Assembly: GCA_021325145.1 (NCBI GenBank)
Contig: JAJPHR010000110.1
Location: 62,001-126,000, forward strand
DNA from: Verrucomicrobiota bacterium
Lineage (GTDB): Bacteria; Verrucomicrobiota; Verrucomicrobiia; Limisphaerales; Pedosphaeraceae
Length of the DNA stretch: 64,000 bases
Reading direction: 5' to 3'
This document shows, piece by piece, positions 23,779 through 33,391 of the stretch. The translations under genes were made by a program, and so were the position numbers. Each line of letters begins with the position of its first letter. Within the stretch, counting starts at the first letter, position 1. The notes beneath the pieces were generated by a model that was not told the DNA's origin, searched no databases, and worked only from the letters and a program-made list of their open reading frames with translations.

Positions 23779-26700
23779 TTACGGATAGACCATCCGGTAG
23801 AAGACGGAAACGTTGCCCGGAGCAATCGGCACCGTGATTGAATTTACGCTGGTGGATCCGGGCACGTCCGCCCAGACACCGCCCGCCAGCGAGTTGGTCT
23901 TTGCCTGCAATCGCCAGCCGGTGTGATCCGCCGGCCAGGAGAGCGTCAGGCTGTTGCCGCTGGCTGCGACAGTGATGTTGGTCGGATTGGTATTGACCGT
24001 GGCGATGAAGCGCAACACCCCGTCGGTGGCGAGGGTGTTGGTGTTCCATCCCACGCCTCCACCGGGTGAAGCCGGAACAATCGCGCTGAACGCCCCGCTG
24101 TAATTCCCCGGGCTCGCGCTGAACAGCTTGAACGTGCTGTTTGAGGTCAACGTTCCCGACAGGTTGGTCAGATAGAGCGTCCCGCCGTAGGTGAGAATTC
24201 CGCCGGTTGCCAACACGTCATTCGTGGCCGCAGCTGCGTTGAGCTTCATGATGTTGGTGCCGCCGAGCGTAATGTTTCCGGTCGCGGTCAGCGCGCCGGT
24301 GGTGGCGGATGAGCCGGGTGCGACGGTGGAGCCGGCGACAGTCGTCACGACGCCGGTTACCGTTCCGGAACCGCTCAAGGTCTGATTGGCGTTTAACGTG
24401 AGCGTGCCATCGGAGCGTCCGCTTACGTCCAATGACGCCCCTGAATTCAAGCTGATCGTGCCGCTGTTGCCGATGGAGCCGTTGCCGGTCAAGGTCAACG
24501 TGCCGGCATTAACCAGCGTTGCGCCGCTGTAAGTATTCGCGGACGTAAGAATGAAGCCGCCCGCCCCCACCTTGGTCAGGCCGAACGCCCCTCCCGTTTG
24601 GCCAATGACGCCGTTCAAGGTAATGGCGTTCGTGGCCGAAGTGCTGCCACCCAGGACGGAATTGGCCTTGAGCGTGATGGGGGCATCATTGATCGAACCG
24701 GCTCCCGTGGTTGCCAGATTGGTGATCGCTCCGCCGTTGAGCACGAGCGGGAGCGTGAGTGCGCCGCCAGCCAGGCGGAAATGGCCCAAGCTGCCGCCAT
24801 TGTTCACGGTAAGCGTACCCGTGCCGTTGATGGTGGAATTGGCTTCAAATGACAGCGTGCCCTGGTTGATGTCGATATCACCCGAGGTAACGGACACGGC
24901 CACCATGCTGATTTGGTTCGAGCCGGTTTTAGTCAGTTTGAAACCTTGCAGATCGAGCGCGGGAGTGCCGTTGCGCATGTCCCAGCGAGTTCGGCCGCCG
25001 ATGGACGCATTGTCGGTGAGGGTGATGGTTTGGAACGCGCCCAACTGTTGATTGGTGCCGCTGTTAATGATCGCGCCGTTACCGCCCACGCCCGCGCCGG
25101 CAATCTTGAATTGTTTGGCGCCGAAATCCGCATTTGCCTGGGCGAAGGCCGCGCTGAAGCCGCCAATGTCCAGGGTGCCGCCATTCGTGATGGTCACCGC
25201 AGCGCCAGACCAGGAACCCAACGCATTCGTGTTGTTGATCTTAAGTGTGCCGCTGCTGATGAAGGTCGCTCCACTGTAGCTGTTGGTGCCCGAGAGCGTC
25301 ACCACGTTGGTATTGATCTGGGACACCCCGCCAGCGCCCGAAATGAGATTGGGCACCGTCAGGTTGTCGGCGCGTGAGAAGGCCAGGGTTCCATCGGCGA
25401 CAATGTTCCCCGCCGGCAAGACGCCGCCGGTATCGTTGTTGCCGATCTGCAACGCGCCGCCGGCGATGTTGACGCCGCCGGTGAAATCGTTGGACCCGCT
25501 GTTGTCCAGAGTCAAAGTGCCGGCGCCTTGTTTGAGCAGCGCGGTTGTCCCGCTGATTTTGCCGGGCCCGTTGAAAGTGTAATTGAGCGCGCTGTCGTTC
25601 ACGACGATGCCACCGGGAGCAACCGTCGCCGCCAGCGTGACCACGTTATTACTGGCGGTGTCGTCAAACTGCACGAAATCCGGATCGGCGTAAGCTGAAG
25701 CGCTGAACCAGTTGTGCGTGTTTGTGTCCCAGGTGCTGTTGAGACTGGAACCCACCGCACCCCGCCAAACCAGGGGCGCTGGCGGGGTGATCTGGAGATC
25801 GATGGTTTGAGCGGCGGTATTGTCCATCAGCGTTGCGCCAGTGTATCCGGCCGGAACACTGCCGAGAGCAAAGTTGACGAACGGATCCGCGCCCGTATAG
25901 CTGATCAAGGGAATTTGGGTGGTCCCCGTGAGCCCGGCCAGAGAGTTGATCTTGAGGGTGTTTGTGCCAGTGGCGTTGACCGCGGTCGCCACAATATTGG
26001 TCACGCCCACCGTGACGTTTAGTTCCAATACGGTATCCATGCTGCCGTTGTCGGATAGATTCAACGCGTCAATCGGCAACGCAGGCGTGCCGATGGTGCC
26101 GGACATCTGATTCAGAGTGCCGTCAGTGATGGAGATGGTTGCGGTGTTGTTGGCTCCGAGTGTGCCGTTCTTGGTGATGCTGCAATTAATGTTGGCGATG
26201 CCGTTGGACAGAATGGTGAGCGTCCCGGCAGCTATTCCGTTGGAAATGCTTGCGTTGCCGAGCACGAGGCTGCCGCCACCCGCGGAACTCACGTTCAGAA
26301 TGGCCGTGTGGCCGGGGTCGCCGCCAAGGGTGAAGGTTCCGGAGGAACCGTGGGCGCTCGTTGAACTGCCCATTAAAATGGAAGTGGCGTCGAATGTGCC
26401 ATTGTCCAACGTGATCATGCCGATACTACCGCTGTTGGTGCTGCCACCCACGCCACCCAACGTCACCGTGCCCGCCAGGACGTTGGCCAGGTGTCCCGCC
26501 AGCAGCAACTGGCCATTGCACACGGCGGAGCCACTGGTGGCATTCCCCAAAAGCATCGCTGCCCGGGCTGACCCGCCGCCGGTGCCCCCGATCGTAACCG
26601 TGCCAGCGGGAGCATTTGTGCCGAACTGAATTTTTGTGGTTGCACCTTTACCCGTGGAAATGTTGATATTGCCGGCGTAGATTGTGTTCGTGCCCGCCCC

Positions 26701-29472
26701 CAGATTCAAAGTGCCGGTACGGCCATTGGCTCCGCCGGTCGCCTCGAGATTGAGAGTGGCTACGTTGATAAAATTGGTCGAAGCCAGGCTAAGCGTTACG
26801 AAGTTCTGCTGGGCGGTGCCCAGAGCCATGGTGGCAGTGGGAGCAATGTTCTTGAAAGTGCCCAGGCCGGACATGTCCAAAGTGATATGGCTGTCGCTGG
26901 TTCCACCCGGTCCGTTCAAGCTGAATGGGCCATTCGCATCCAACTCGCCGGGACCGGAGATCGTGACCAAAGTTGTCGAACCCGGCGCGGCGCCGATGCC
27001 CGTCGTGCCGGTGACCGCGAGAACATTGCCCGTGGGGATAAACGTGTTGTGCCATTGATTGTTCGCCGTTTGATTGTAGGTCAGGTTTGAGACCGTGGTG
27101 GTGGTATCCACGACGTTATTGATGGTCAGGTTGTCTGCCACCGTGGTGGTGCCGTCAAAGAAGACGCTGTCAATGGCCGTTGGAGCGCCGGGCAACTGCC
27201 AATTCACCCGGGCGGACCAGTTCGTGTTCGTGCTAACGTTGATGACTCCAGCCCAAGTGACCGAGGGGCGGATGCCAACCGGGCCATTCGTGAGGGTGAG
27301 CAGAACGGAGGTGTTGTCCGCGCTCTCCGAAAGACTCCCCGCATAGGCCGGAGAGGCGGCGGGCAGGCTGCCCAAGGCAAAGTTGAAGTTGCCGCCGGAC
27401 AGATTGATGCCGGAGGATTTAATGATGGGAATCGTGGCCGGATAACTGGCGATGACCGGCAGCGCCAGGACATTGATGATGTTGCTGGTGCCAATGACGC
27501 CATCCACCTCGAAGCTGGTTGCTTTTAGCGAGGGCAGCGCGTTGGTCGGACCCACATTGATCGTGGCGTTGGCAATGTTGAGGTCATTGAGCACCGTGGT
27601 GGTTGGGAGGCTCGACACATCAAAGGCCGCATTGCTGATGATTAACGAAGAGCTGTTTGAAATCGACCCTGCTCCAGTGAGGGCCAGTTTGCCTTTGGCG
27701 ATAAACGTGTTGCCGAAATAGCCATTCGTATTGTTCAAAGTGAGAGTGCTGTTCCCGTTTTGAGTCAGCCCGCCGTTGCCGGAAATCGAGGTGGATAGGG
27801 TAACATTATTCGATCGGCTGAAAATCAGCGTGCCATCGTCCGTCAGGCTGCCACTTGGCAAGGCCCCGTTGGCATCATTTTGGCCGATTTGCAACACCGC
27901 ACCGCCCGAAATCGTCACTCCCCCGGAAATGGCGCAATTGGTGTCGTCCAAAATGAGCGTCCCGGCGCCAACCGTGAGGCCGCCGGTAAAATCGTCTCCG
28001 CCGGATTCAGCGAGCGTCAGATTGGCGCCGCCCTGTTTGATCAGCCCAAACACGCCGCTGATCTTGCCGCTGCCGTTGAACAAGTAGTTCAAGGTGCTGT
28101 TGTTGACCGTTACACCAAAGGGCGTGACGGTGGTGAGCAAAGTGACGGTGCTGCTGTGGGCTGTGTCGTCGAATGACACGGAATCCGGATTCGCGTAAGC
28201 CTGTGCGAAGTTCAGGGTGGCCGCATCCACCCAATCTTTCGTGGTGGTGTCCCAGTTGCTCACCGGCACGGAATTGGTTGCTCCAACCCAGACGAGAGAA
28301 CTTGCCGAGGCCGGCGGGGTGATGGTTACGGTGACAAGCTTGTTGCCCGTATCCACAGTCACAGGCCCGGCAGTGTAGCCACTGGGCACGGTCACGATGA
28401 AACTCCCGGGATCAGGATCTGCGCCCGCATAGCTGATCAAGGAGAACGTGGTCGCCACCACCACATTCACCACCTGGTCGATTGCCAGGGCGGTGCCGGG
28501 ACCGGCATTCAAGGCTGAGGTGACCACGATATTGGTGAAAGGTGTCGAGCCGTTAACGCCCAGGCGGAAGGTCGAATTGGAGGTCGAAAGGGTGCTAATG
28601 GCGATCGGCGAGCGGAAAAAAGTATTGGTAAGGAGCACCGTGGCGGCATTGGTTACGAGAAGATTTGTCGAAGTCAGAGAATTGGACACGCTCAAAGTGG
28701 CGTTGCTGACGACGATGACCGTGCTGTTGGGCAGGTTCGCGGAGCCAATCAAGCCCAGTGTGCCGCCGAGGACAAACGTGTTGCTGTGATAAGTGCTGTT
28801 TCCGGTGAGAAGCCAGGTGCCCGTGCCGGACTTGATCAGGCTGCCCCAGATCGTTGCCGGAGTTTGCTCGGTGAATGCGCCAATGATGTTGTTGCCGGTG
28901 TTCGCGCCGTTGAGAACGAGGGTGCCATTGTTGCCGGAATTGTTGACACTCGCGCCGCTGGTGATGTTTAACGTGGCCGAAGGAGTGGCGGAATCGCTGG
29001 TGAGAGTCAGAGTCCCACTGGTCGCCAGGCGGAGTGTGCCGGTAACGGTCTGGCGATTGACGACCGTGCTGGTGGTCTTGATGACCGCGCCATTGGCGTT
29101 GCCATTCAAACTCACACGCCAGGTGCCGCCGCTGGTATTGATGGTGTAGGCCGAGGCGTTTGCCGTGTCGAAGGTGATCCCGCCGATGACAAAGGCACTG
29201 GCACAATTGATCGTCGTTACGGTGCTGTTGGTGTTGAACGTCGCGATGTCCGCGCTGCTCGTGCCCGATTGCGAGCCAGGAAAGGTGCCGGCGCCTGTGC
29301 TCCAGTTGTTGGTTGTGGCCGCGGCAAGCCAGTTATTATTGAACGGCGTTGGGAGCCACGTTGCACTGGCGGCTGTGGCCGAGTGGGCAAATGTCAGCGC
29401 CAGCAGCAGGGCTGGCAAGATCGCCGCGACACCGGACAGGGGACGCCGAATTCGCATGATTTGGTTTTTCAT
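23779..29472 (-). CDS. Giant surface protein of autotransporter-associated beta-strand repeats, no barrel
   Basis: A predicted secreted protein of 1897 residues. The ATG at 29472 begins a signal peptide (MKNQIMRIRRPLSGVAAILPALLLALTFAHSATA). Nearly all the rest is low-complexity Gly/Asn/Thr/Ser beta-helix sequence with many copies of the autotransporter-associated repeat (TIGR02601-like): GGLTVGAGTLILDDTN, YSGATFISSGTLKINNTNALG and YSGATLVNAGTLTLTGNGSIG. Three longer segments start with LVWVGA, SVTWAGV or LVWRGAVG and continue WDTNTHNW-like, marking internal duplications. No outer-membrane barrel follows; instead the last 60 residues form the small tail domain (GWRLQAKTN, then GVWADVPG, then FYRMVYP). 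Probably an adhesin or matrix protein exported by another route. Monocistronic. Confidence 0.85.
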   Translation of the reverse strand: MKNQIMRIRRPLSGVAAILPALLLALTFAHSATAASATWLPTPFNNNWLAAATTNNWSTGAGTFPGSQSGTSSADIATFNTNSTVTTINCASAFVIGGITFDTANASAYTINTSGGTWRVSLNGNANGAVIKTTSTVVNRQTVTGTLRLATSGTLTLTSDSATPSATLNITSGASVNNSGNNGTLVLNGANTGNNIIGAFTEQTPATIWGSLIKSGTGTWLLTGNSTYHSNTFVLGGTLGLIGSANLPNSTVIVVSNATLSVSNSLTSTNLLVTNAATVLLTNTFFRSPIAISTLSTSNSTFRLGVNGSTPFTNIVVTSALNAGPGTALAIDQVVNVVVATTFSLISYAGADPDPGSFIVTVPSGYTAGPVTVDTGNKLVTVTITPPASASSLVWVGATNSVPVSNWDTTTKDWVDAATLNFAQAYANPDSVSFDDTAHSSTVTLLTTVTPFGVTVNNSTLNYLFNGSGKISGVFGLIKQGGANLTLAESGGDDFTGGLTVGAGTLILDDTNCAISGGVTISGGAVLQIGQNDANGALPSGSLTDDGTLIFSRSNNVTLSTSISGNGGLTQNGNSTLTLNNTNGYFGNTFIAKGKLALTGAGSISNSSSLIISNAAFDVSSLPTTTVLNDLNIANATINVGPTNALPSLKATSFEVDGVIGTSNIINVLALPVIASYPATIPIIKSSGINLSGGNFNFALGSLPAASPAYAGSLSESADNTSVLLTLTNGPVGIRPSVTWAGVINVSTNTNWSARVNWQLPGAPTAIDSVFFDGTTTVADNLTINNVVDTTTTVSNLTYNQTANNQWHNTFIPTGNVLAVTGTTGIGAAPGSTTLVTISGPGELDANGPFSLNGPGGTSDSHITLDMSGLGTFKNIAPTATMALGTAQQNFVTLSLASTNFINVATLNLEATGGANGRTGTLNLGAGTNTIYAGNINISTGKGATTKIQFGTNAPAGTVTIGGTGGGSARAAMLLGNATSGSAVCNGQLLLAGHLANVLAGTVTLGGVGGSTNSGSIGMITLDNGTFDATSILMGSSTSAHGSSGTFTLGGDPGHTAILNVSSAGGGSLVLGNASISNGIAAGTLTILSNGIANINCSITKNGTLGANNTATISITDGTLNQMSGTIGTPALPIDALNLSDNGSMDTVLELNVTVGVTNIVATAVNATGTNTLKINSLAGLTGTTQIPLISYTGADPFVNFALGSVPAGYTGATLMDNTAAQTIDLQITPPAPLVWRGAVGSSLNSTWDTNTHNWFSASAYADPDFVQFDDTASNNVVTLAATVAPGGIVVNDSALNYTFNGPGKISGTTALLKQGAGTLTLDNSGSNDFTGGVNIAGGALQIGNNDTGGVLPAGNIVADGTLAFSRADNLTVPNLISGAGGVSQINTNVVTLSGTNSYSGATFISSGTLKINNTNALGSWSGAAVTITNGGTLDIGGFSAAFAQANADFGAKQFKIAGAGVGGNGAIINSGTNQQLGAFQTITLTDNASIGGRTRWDMRNGTPALDLQGFKLTKTGSNQISMVAVSVTSGDIDINQGTLSFEANSTINGTGTLTVNNGGSLGHFRLAGGALTLPLVLNGGAITNLATTGAGSINDAPITLKANSVLGGSTSATNAITLNGVIGQTGGAFGLTKVGAGGFILTSANTYSGATLVNAGTLTLTGNGSIGNSGTISLNSGASLDVSGRSDGTLTLNANQTLSGSGTVTGVVTTVAGSTVAPGSSATTGALTATGNITLGGTNIMKLNAAAATNDVLATGGILTYGGTLYLTNLSGTLTSNSTFKLFSASPGNYSGAFSAIVPASPGGGVGWNTNTLATDGVLRFIATVNTNPTNITVAASGNSLTLSWPADHTGWRLQAKTNSLAGGVWADVPGSTSVNSITVPIAPGNVSVFYRMVYP

Positions 29473-29939
29473 AATAACTATTAGTATGTCGCGACACAAA
29501 CCAGCCATTCCAGCAAGGTTGCTTCGCTTTAGTTGCTGATTTAGCATCTCCTTTTGACCACGGCTATCCAACAAACGTTCTAAGCGCGGAGCAACACACC
29601 TTGCGGCAATGGTCAATGCTAAAACGAAAAAACGCGTTTTCCGGCAGCGTGGAATCGTAGCAGCCGACGTGAGGAGGCTCCAATATTTTTGAAAGGGGAT
29701 TAGAACCTCCTCACGTTGGCTGCCGCGGAGTGTGTAGGGGTCGGTGTTGAATTAGCACATCGTTTCCAACTGGTTCAGTTCATCCATTGCAGCCGGCGCC
29801 AGGAGGCAAGTATTAAACTACAACTGAAGTCTATAAGGGGAATGCCCCACATATAAACATACGGTTTACGGGTTGCTCGCTTCCTGCCACGCTCCATCCC
29901 TGAAGCCCGCGAAAAAAGCCGATAACACTCAACTACTGC
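29473..29939. other. 467-bp divergent intergenic region
   Basis: Separates the strand-repeat surface protein gene (minus) from the glycosidase gene (plus), so it should contain both promoters. It holds the inverted repeat at 29660-29723. No gene recognised, and no promoter strong enough to list. Confidence 0.4.
29660..29723. repeat. 21-bp imperfect inverted repeat (MITE/REP-like)
   Basis: Left arm GCAGCCGACGTGAGGAGGCT and one more base (29660-29680); right arm is its reverse complement with two mismatches (29703-29723); the loop is 22 bases and AT-rich. It lies in the middle of the divergent promoter region. Such hairpins are typical of dispersed repeats spread by a transposase acting in trans; none is encoded here. 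Confidence 0.75.
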
Positions 29940-32300
29940 ATGCTGCGCAACGTTATGAGAAAATATTCCTCGACCCCGGCGCGCCTCCTTGGCGGCGCGA
30001 TGATCATGGCAACCGCCGCGTTCGCCCTCTCGATGAAGGCGGGCGGACCCAATGGCACCCAGGACGGCTGGGCGATTAACAATAATGGCACTCCGATCCT
30101 GACTTCCGCCCGGGCCGCGCAACTCACGGCCGCGAAAACGGGTTGGATACGCCTGGGCTTTCGATTCGTCCCCGGCCAGACGAATTGGAACAGTACAATG
30201 TTGGGCTATTATGACACTGTGGTGAACAACGCGCGGGCGGCGGGTTTGCAAGTCTTCGGGCTGATCAACAGCGAGGGGTGGAATGGCAATCAGGCCACCT
30301 GGAACGCCAACAACCATGAGAACACCAGCGGGAACGGAGACAATCCGTACGTGGATAGTTTTGCGTCCAACGCCGTGGGCGTGATTGTCCAGCATTTCCA
30401 TGATCGGATCAAAGTCTTCGAGATTTGGAACGAGCCCAGCACTTGGACCACGCATTCGGGCAGCACCTACAGCGGCGCCACGTATGTTTATCCGTCCGTC
30501 TATAGTTGGATGATGAACAAGTGCTGGATCGAGGTTCATATCAATCGGCAAATTGGCGACGTGCAGTTGATCACCGGCGGCATTTTCGGCACCAGCGACA
30601 ATGGCGCCAGTGATCCGGGCGGGAATTCCGGTTCGAACTGGCTGTCGGCCGTTTACAGCGCCGGTATCACAGTGGGTTCGTTCGCTTCCTCGGTCACGAA
30701 TCTGTATGGCGGCTTTCCTGTGGATGGCATCGGCCAGCATCTTTACATCGACTACAACGTCACGACCACCAGCGCCAACGTGCTGGAATATCTGAATCTG
30801 GTGCGCGGAGCCTACACCAAGTACGAAGGCAGCGGCACGCGCAAGAAAACCTGGCTGACCGAGTTCGGCTGGAGCACCGTGAACGTGAGCCAGAGCGTGC
30901 AGGCAGCGAACCTGACCACTGCGTTCAACACCATGAACGTGGGCGCGAGCGGCGCTTACGTGGCCAATGCCAACTGGTTTTCGTTCCAGGACAACGCCGC
31001 GGCGAACCTCTATTTTGGATTGTTGGATGTCAGTTCGAACCAAAAAACAGCTTACGGCAACTTCAAAACCAAGGCCTTGTATGAGGGGCAGTTTTCGAAC
31101 GGGACGACGGACAACAACATTTTGAATTACTTCAACAGCGCCGGCGGCCAGGCGGCCATCGGTGACGCCTTCGACAACGGCGGCAGCGCGTACGTCCATT
31201 CCTGGTCCGGCAACGGAATCAACAGCGCCAATGTGCAGGATTTCGGCGGCGGATCGCACTCGAATCTGACGGTGTTCGACAGCTCGGCCGGGGAATTCGA
31301 GGTGAACAATTTGAACGGCCTCTGGAATTACTATCTTTCGAGCGGCGGCATCGGTTGGTTTGGCGTGCCCTTGAACAACGAATACACGAGCGGCGCCGGC
31401 ACGCGGCAGGATTTCGCCAACGGCAACCTGACCCAATCAAGTTCGAACGGGATTACGTGGACCGCCGAGGCTCTGCTCGGGCAATATTACACCGGCACGA
31501 ACTTCAATACTCTCGTGATGACGCGCCTGGACCCGGGCATCAATTACAATTGGAGCACCACTTCGCCCGGGCCGAACGTGCCGTTGACCGACTACTCGGT
31601 AAACTGGACTGGAACAGTCACGCCGCTGTACTCGGAAACCTACACGTTTTACACCCAAAGCGACGACGGGGTGCGTTTGTGGGTCAACGGCCAGCAATTG
31701 GTCAACGATTGGAATGTCCACGGTTCGAAGCAGGACAGCGGGATGATCGTTCTCACTGCCGGCCAGCCGTATAGCATCAACATGCAATATTTCCAGCATC
31801 AGGGAAATGCGGTGGCGCAGTTGTCCTGGTCGAGCGCGAGCCAGGCCATGCAGATCATTCCGGGGAGCGCGTTGACCAGTCCGACGACCGGGCTGTTTGC
31901 GGACTACTACAATGGCACCAACTTTGATTCGCACGTCATATCGCGGATCGATTCAACGGTGAACTTCACCTGGACCAGCCCGCCGGCGGCCAGCATGGGG
32001 CGGAATTGTTATTCGGTGCAATGGAGCGGGACCGTCACGCCTTTGTTTTCGGAAACGTACACCTTCTACACGCAAAGCGACGACGGCACGCGCCTATGGG
32101 TCAACGGCCAGCAATTGGTCAACGATTGGAACGTCCACGGTTCGAAGGAGGATAGTGGCACGATCACGCTGACGGCCGGGCAGCCCTACAGCATCGTGAT
32201 GCAATACTTCCAATATCTTGGCGGCTCCGTGGCGCAATTATCATGGTCCAGTCCCAGTCAGGCCAAGCAGATCATTCCTCAAAGTCAGCTTAATCCTTGA
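29940..32300 (+). CDS. Secreted clan GH-A-like glycoside hydrolase with LGFP-like region and two PA14 domains
   Basis: An extracellular enzyme of 786 residues. A signal peptide covers about 1-34. Residues 40-380 form a TIM-barrel glycosidase of GH39/GH5-like type: the acid/base glutamate is E165 in EIWNEPS and the nucleophile E308 in WLTEFGWS, with YANA and WFSF elements after it. Residues about 406-510 look like LGFP-type repeats (GWFGVPLNNEYTSGAGTRQD). Two PA14 carbohydrate-binding domains follow (about 512-640 and 650-786). They are a recent tandem duplication with period 140 codons; the core YTFYTQSDDG and NGQQLVNDWNVHGSK is nearly identical in both. Substrate unknown; the hexarate catabolism genes follow immediately, so a uronate-containing plant or algal polysaccharide is a fair guess. 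Confidence 0.85.
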   Translation: MLRNVMRKYSSTPARLLGGAMIMATAAFALSMKAGGPNGTQDGWAINNNGTPILTSARAAQLTAAKTGWIRLGFRFVPGQTNWNSTMLGYYDTVVNNARAAGLQVFGLINSEGWNGNQATWNANNHENTSGNGDNPYVDSFASNAVGVIVQHFHDRIKVFEIWNEPSTWTTHSGSTYSGATYVYPSVYSWMMNKCWIEVHINRQIGDVQLITGGIFGTSDNGASDPGGNSGSNWLSAVYSAGITVGSFASSVTNLYGGFPVDGIGQHLYIDYNVTTTSANVLEYLNLVRGAYTKYEGSGTRKKTWLTEFGWSTVNVSQSVQAANLTTAFNTMNVGASGAYVANANWFSFQDNAAANLYFGLLDVSSNQKTAYGNFKTKALYEGQFSNGTTDNNILNYFNSAGGQAAIGDAFDNGGSAYVHSWSGNGINSANVQDFGGGSHSNLTVFDSSAGEFEVNNLNGLWNYYLSSGGIGWFGVPLNNEYTSGAGTRQDFANGNLTQSSSNGITWTAEALLGQYYTGTNFNTLVMTRLDPGINYNWSTTSPGPNVPLTDYSVNWTGTVTPLYSETYTFYTQSDDGVRLWVNGQQLVNDWNVHGSKQDSGMIVLTAGQPYSINMQYFQHQGNAVAQLSWSSASQAMQIIPGSALTSPTTGLFADYYNGTNFDSHVISRIDSTVNFTWTSPPAASMGRNCYSVQWSGTVTPLFSETYTFYTQSDDGTRLWVNGQQLVNDWNVHGSKEDSGTITLTAGQPYSIVMQYFQYLGGSVAQLSWSSPSQAKQIIPQSQLNP

Positions 32301-32433
32301 TTTCTCGGTTTCTGGGCGCACCTTGCCGGCACAATCGCGGCATGCCACTGCACGCAGATGGAAGCGCTCCCGCACGCCGGGATTTGAACCCACATGAATT
32401 ATACGCCTCGGCTCTGCGGTAGCGGAGTTGCGG

Positions 32434-33336
32434 CTACAGCCACGCACGCCATCGCTCCACTGTGGCGTGGAGCGCATCGATTTCGTTCGGCCGCAAATCC
32501 ACCAGCGGCGGGCGCACCGGGCCGCCCACCAGCCCGATCATGTCCATCATCGCTTTCATGGCGGAGACTTCGTAGCCCTTGCGCTGGGCGCGGAGGGCAT
32601 ACAGTGGAATGACCAGTTCATCCATTAATGCGGTCAACTCCTTCGCGTTTCCGGCAGCCGCCACCTCATGCAATTTCAGCGAAAGCCTCGGCGCGACGTT
32701 GGCAATGCTCGAGGTGTAAGTCCGGATGCCAATCGAATAGTACCCGGGAACCATGTCGTCGCCAGCGCCGCCGATCCAATGCAGCCGGTTGCCAATGCGC
32801 TGGCGAATCATCTGATAACGGCGTAAATCGGCCTGGCCGTCTTTCCAGGCGATCAGATTTGGAATTTGCGCCAGCCGTTCCACGAGTGCGGGTCCAGGAT
32901 TGAACCAGTCACGGCTGTAGATCAGCATTCCCAAAGAAGTTGCTTCAGCGATGCCGCAATAATAGGCGATGAGCCCATCGTCATCCGGGCTCGGATAATA
33001 CGGTGGAAAAGCAAGAATGCCGCTGGCCCCCGCTGCTGCCGCCTGCCGCGCCAATTCCGCGGCGATGGGCGGATTGAATCCGGTGCCCGCAATCACCGGA
33101 ACACGACCATTGACCTCGGCCACGGTAGCTTTGACGACTGCCAGATGCTCGGACGGTGACAGTGAATACAGTTCGCCGGTGCCTGCGGCAGCCACGACCG
33201 CGCAAATCGGATGTTGCAGCAAGGAGCGCAGATTCTTTTTCAACCCGTCGAGGTCGAGCGAAAGATCCGCCTTAAATGGCGTGACAGGAAATGAAATAAC
33301 GCCTTGCAGGCGGGCGCGAAGTTCGTTCGGTTGCAT
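32434..33336 (-). CDS. 5-dehydro-4-deoxyglucarate dehydratase (KdgD-like, DapA superfamily)
   Basis: A class I aldolase-fold enzyme of 300 residues. KdgD converts 5-keto-4-deoxyglucarate to 2-ketoglutarate semialdehyde with loss of water and CO2, the second step of oxidative hexarate breakdown. Seen: GVISFPVTPF at the N-terminus, AAAGTGELYSLSPSEH, the Schiff-base lysine in LIAWKDGQADLRR, and the C-terminal KGYEVSAMKAMMDMIGLVGGPVRPPL, all typical of KdgD rather than DapA. It lies 55 nt downstream of the glucarate-dehydratase-like gene on the same strand, consistent with one operon. The next enzyme, ketoglutarate semialdehyde dehydrogenase, is not in the window. Confidence 0.88.
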   Translation of the reverse strand: MQPNELRARLQGVISFPVTPFKADLSLDLDGLKKNLRSLLQHPICAVVAAAGTGELYSLSPSEHLAVVKATVAEVNGRVPVIAGTGFNPPIAAELARQAAAAGASGILAFPPYYPSPDDDGLIAYYCGIAEATSLGMLIYSRDWFNPGPALVERLAQIPNLIAWKDGQADLRRYQMIRQRIGNRLHWIGGAGDDMVPGYYSIGIRTYTSSIANVAPRLSLKLHEVAAAGNAKELTALMDELVIPLYALRAQRKGYEVSAMKAMMDMIGLVGGPVRPPLVDLRPNEIDALHATVERWRAWL

Positions 33337-33391
33337 GCATTAGTGATTTCAGAAAACGAGCTCTGATTCAAGCGCGCTTTTGGCTCGGGCG

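Noticed and set aside
29775..31436. 553-codon open frame on minus
   Set aside because: Antisense to the glycosidase gene, which shows a signal peptide and both catalytic Glu; the frame has random-like His/Arg/Val-rich composition.
32365..32425. tRNA gene on minus
   Set aside because: Only the T-arm and a pairing stem can be drawn; there is no D arm, anticodon arm or CCA-proximal acceptor of normal geometry. Kept only as a finding about a tRNA-like structure.
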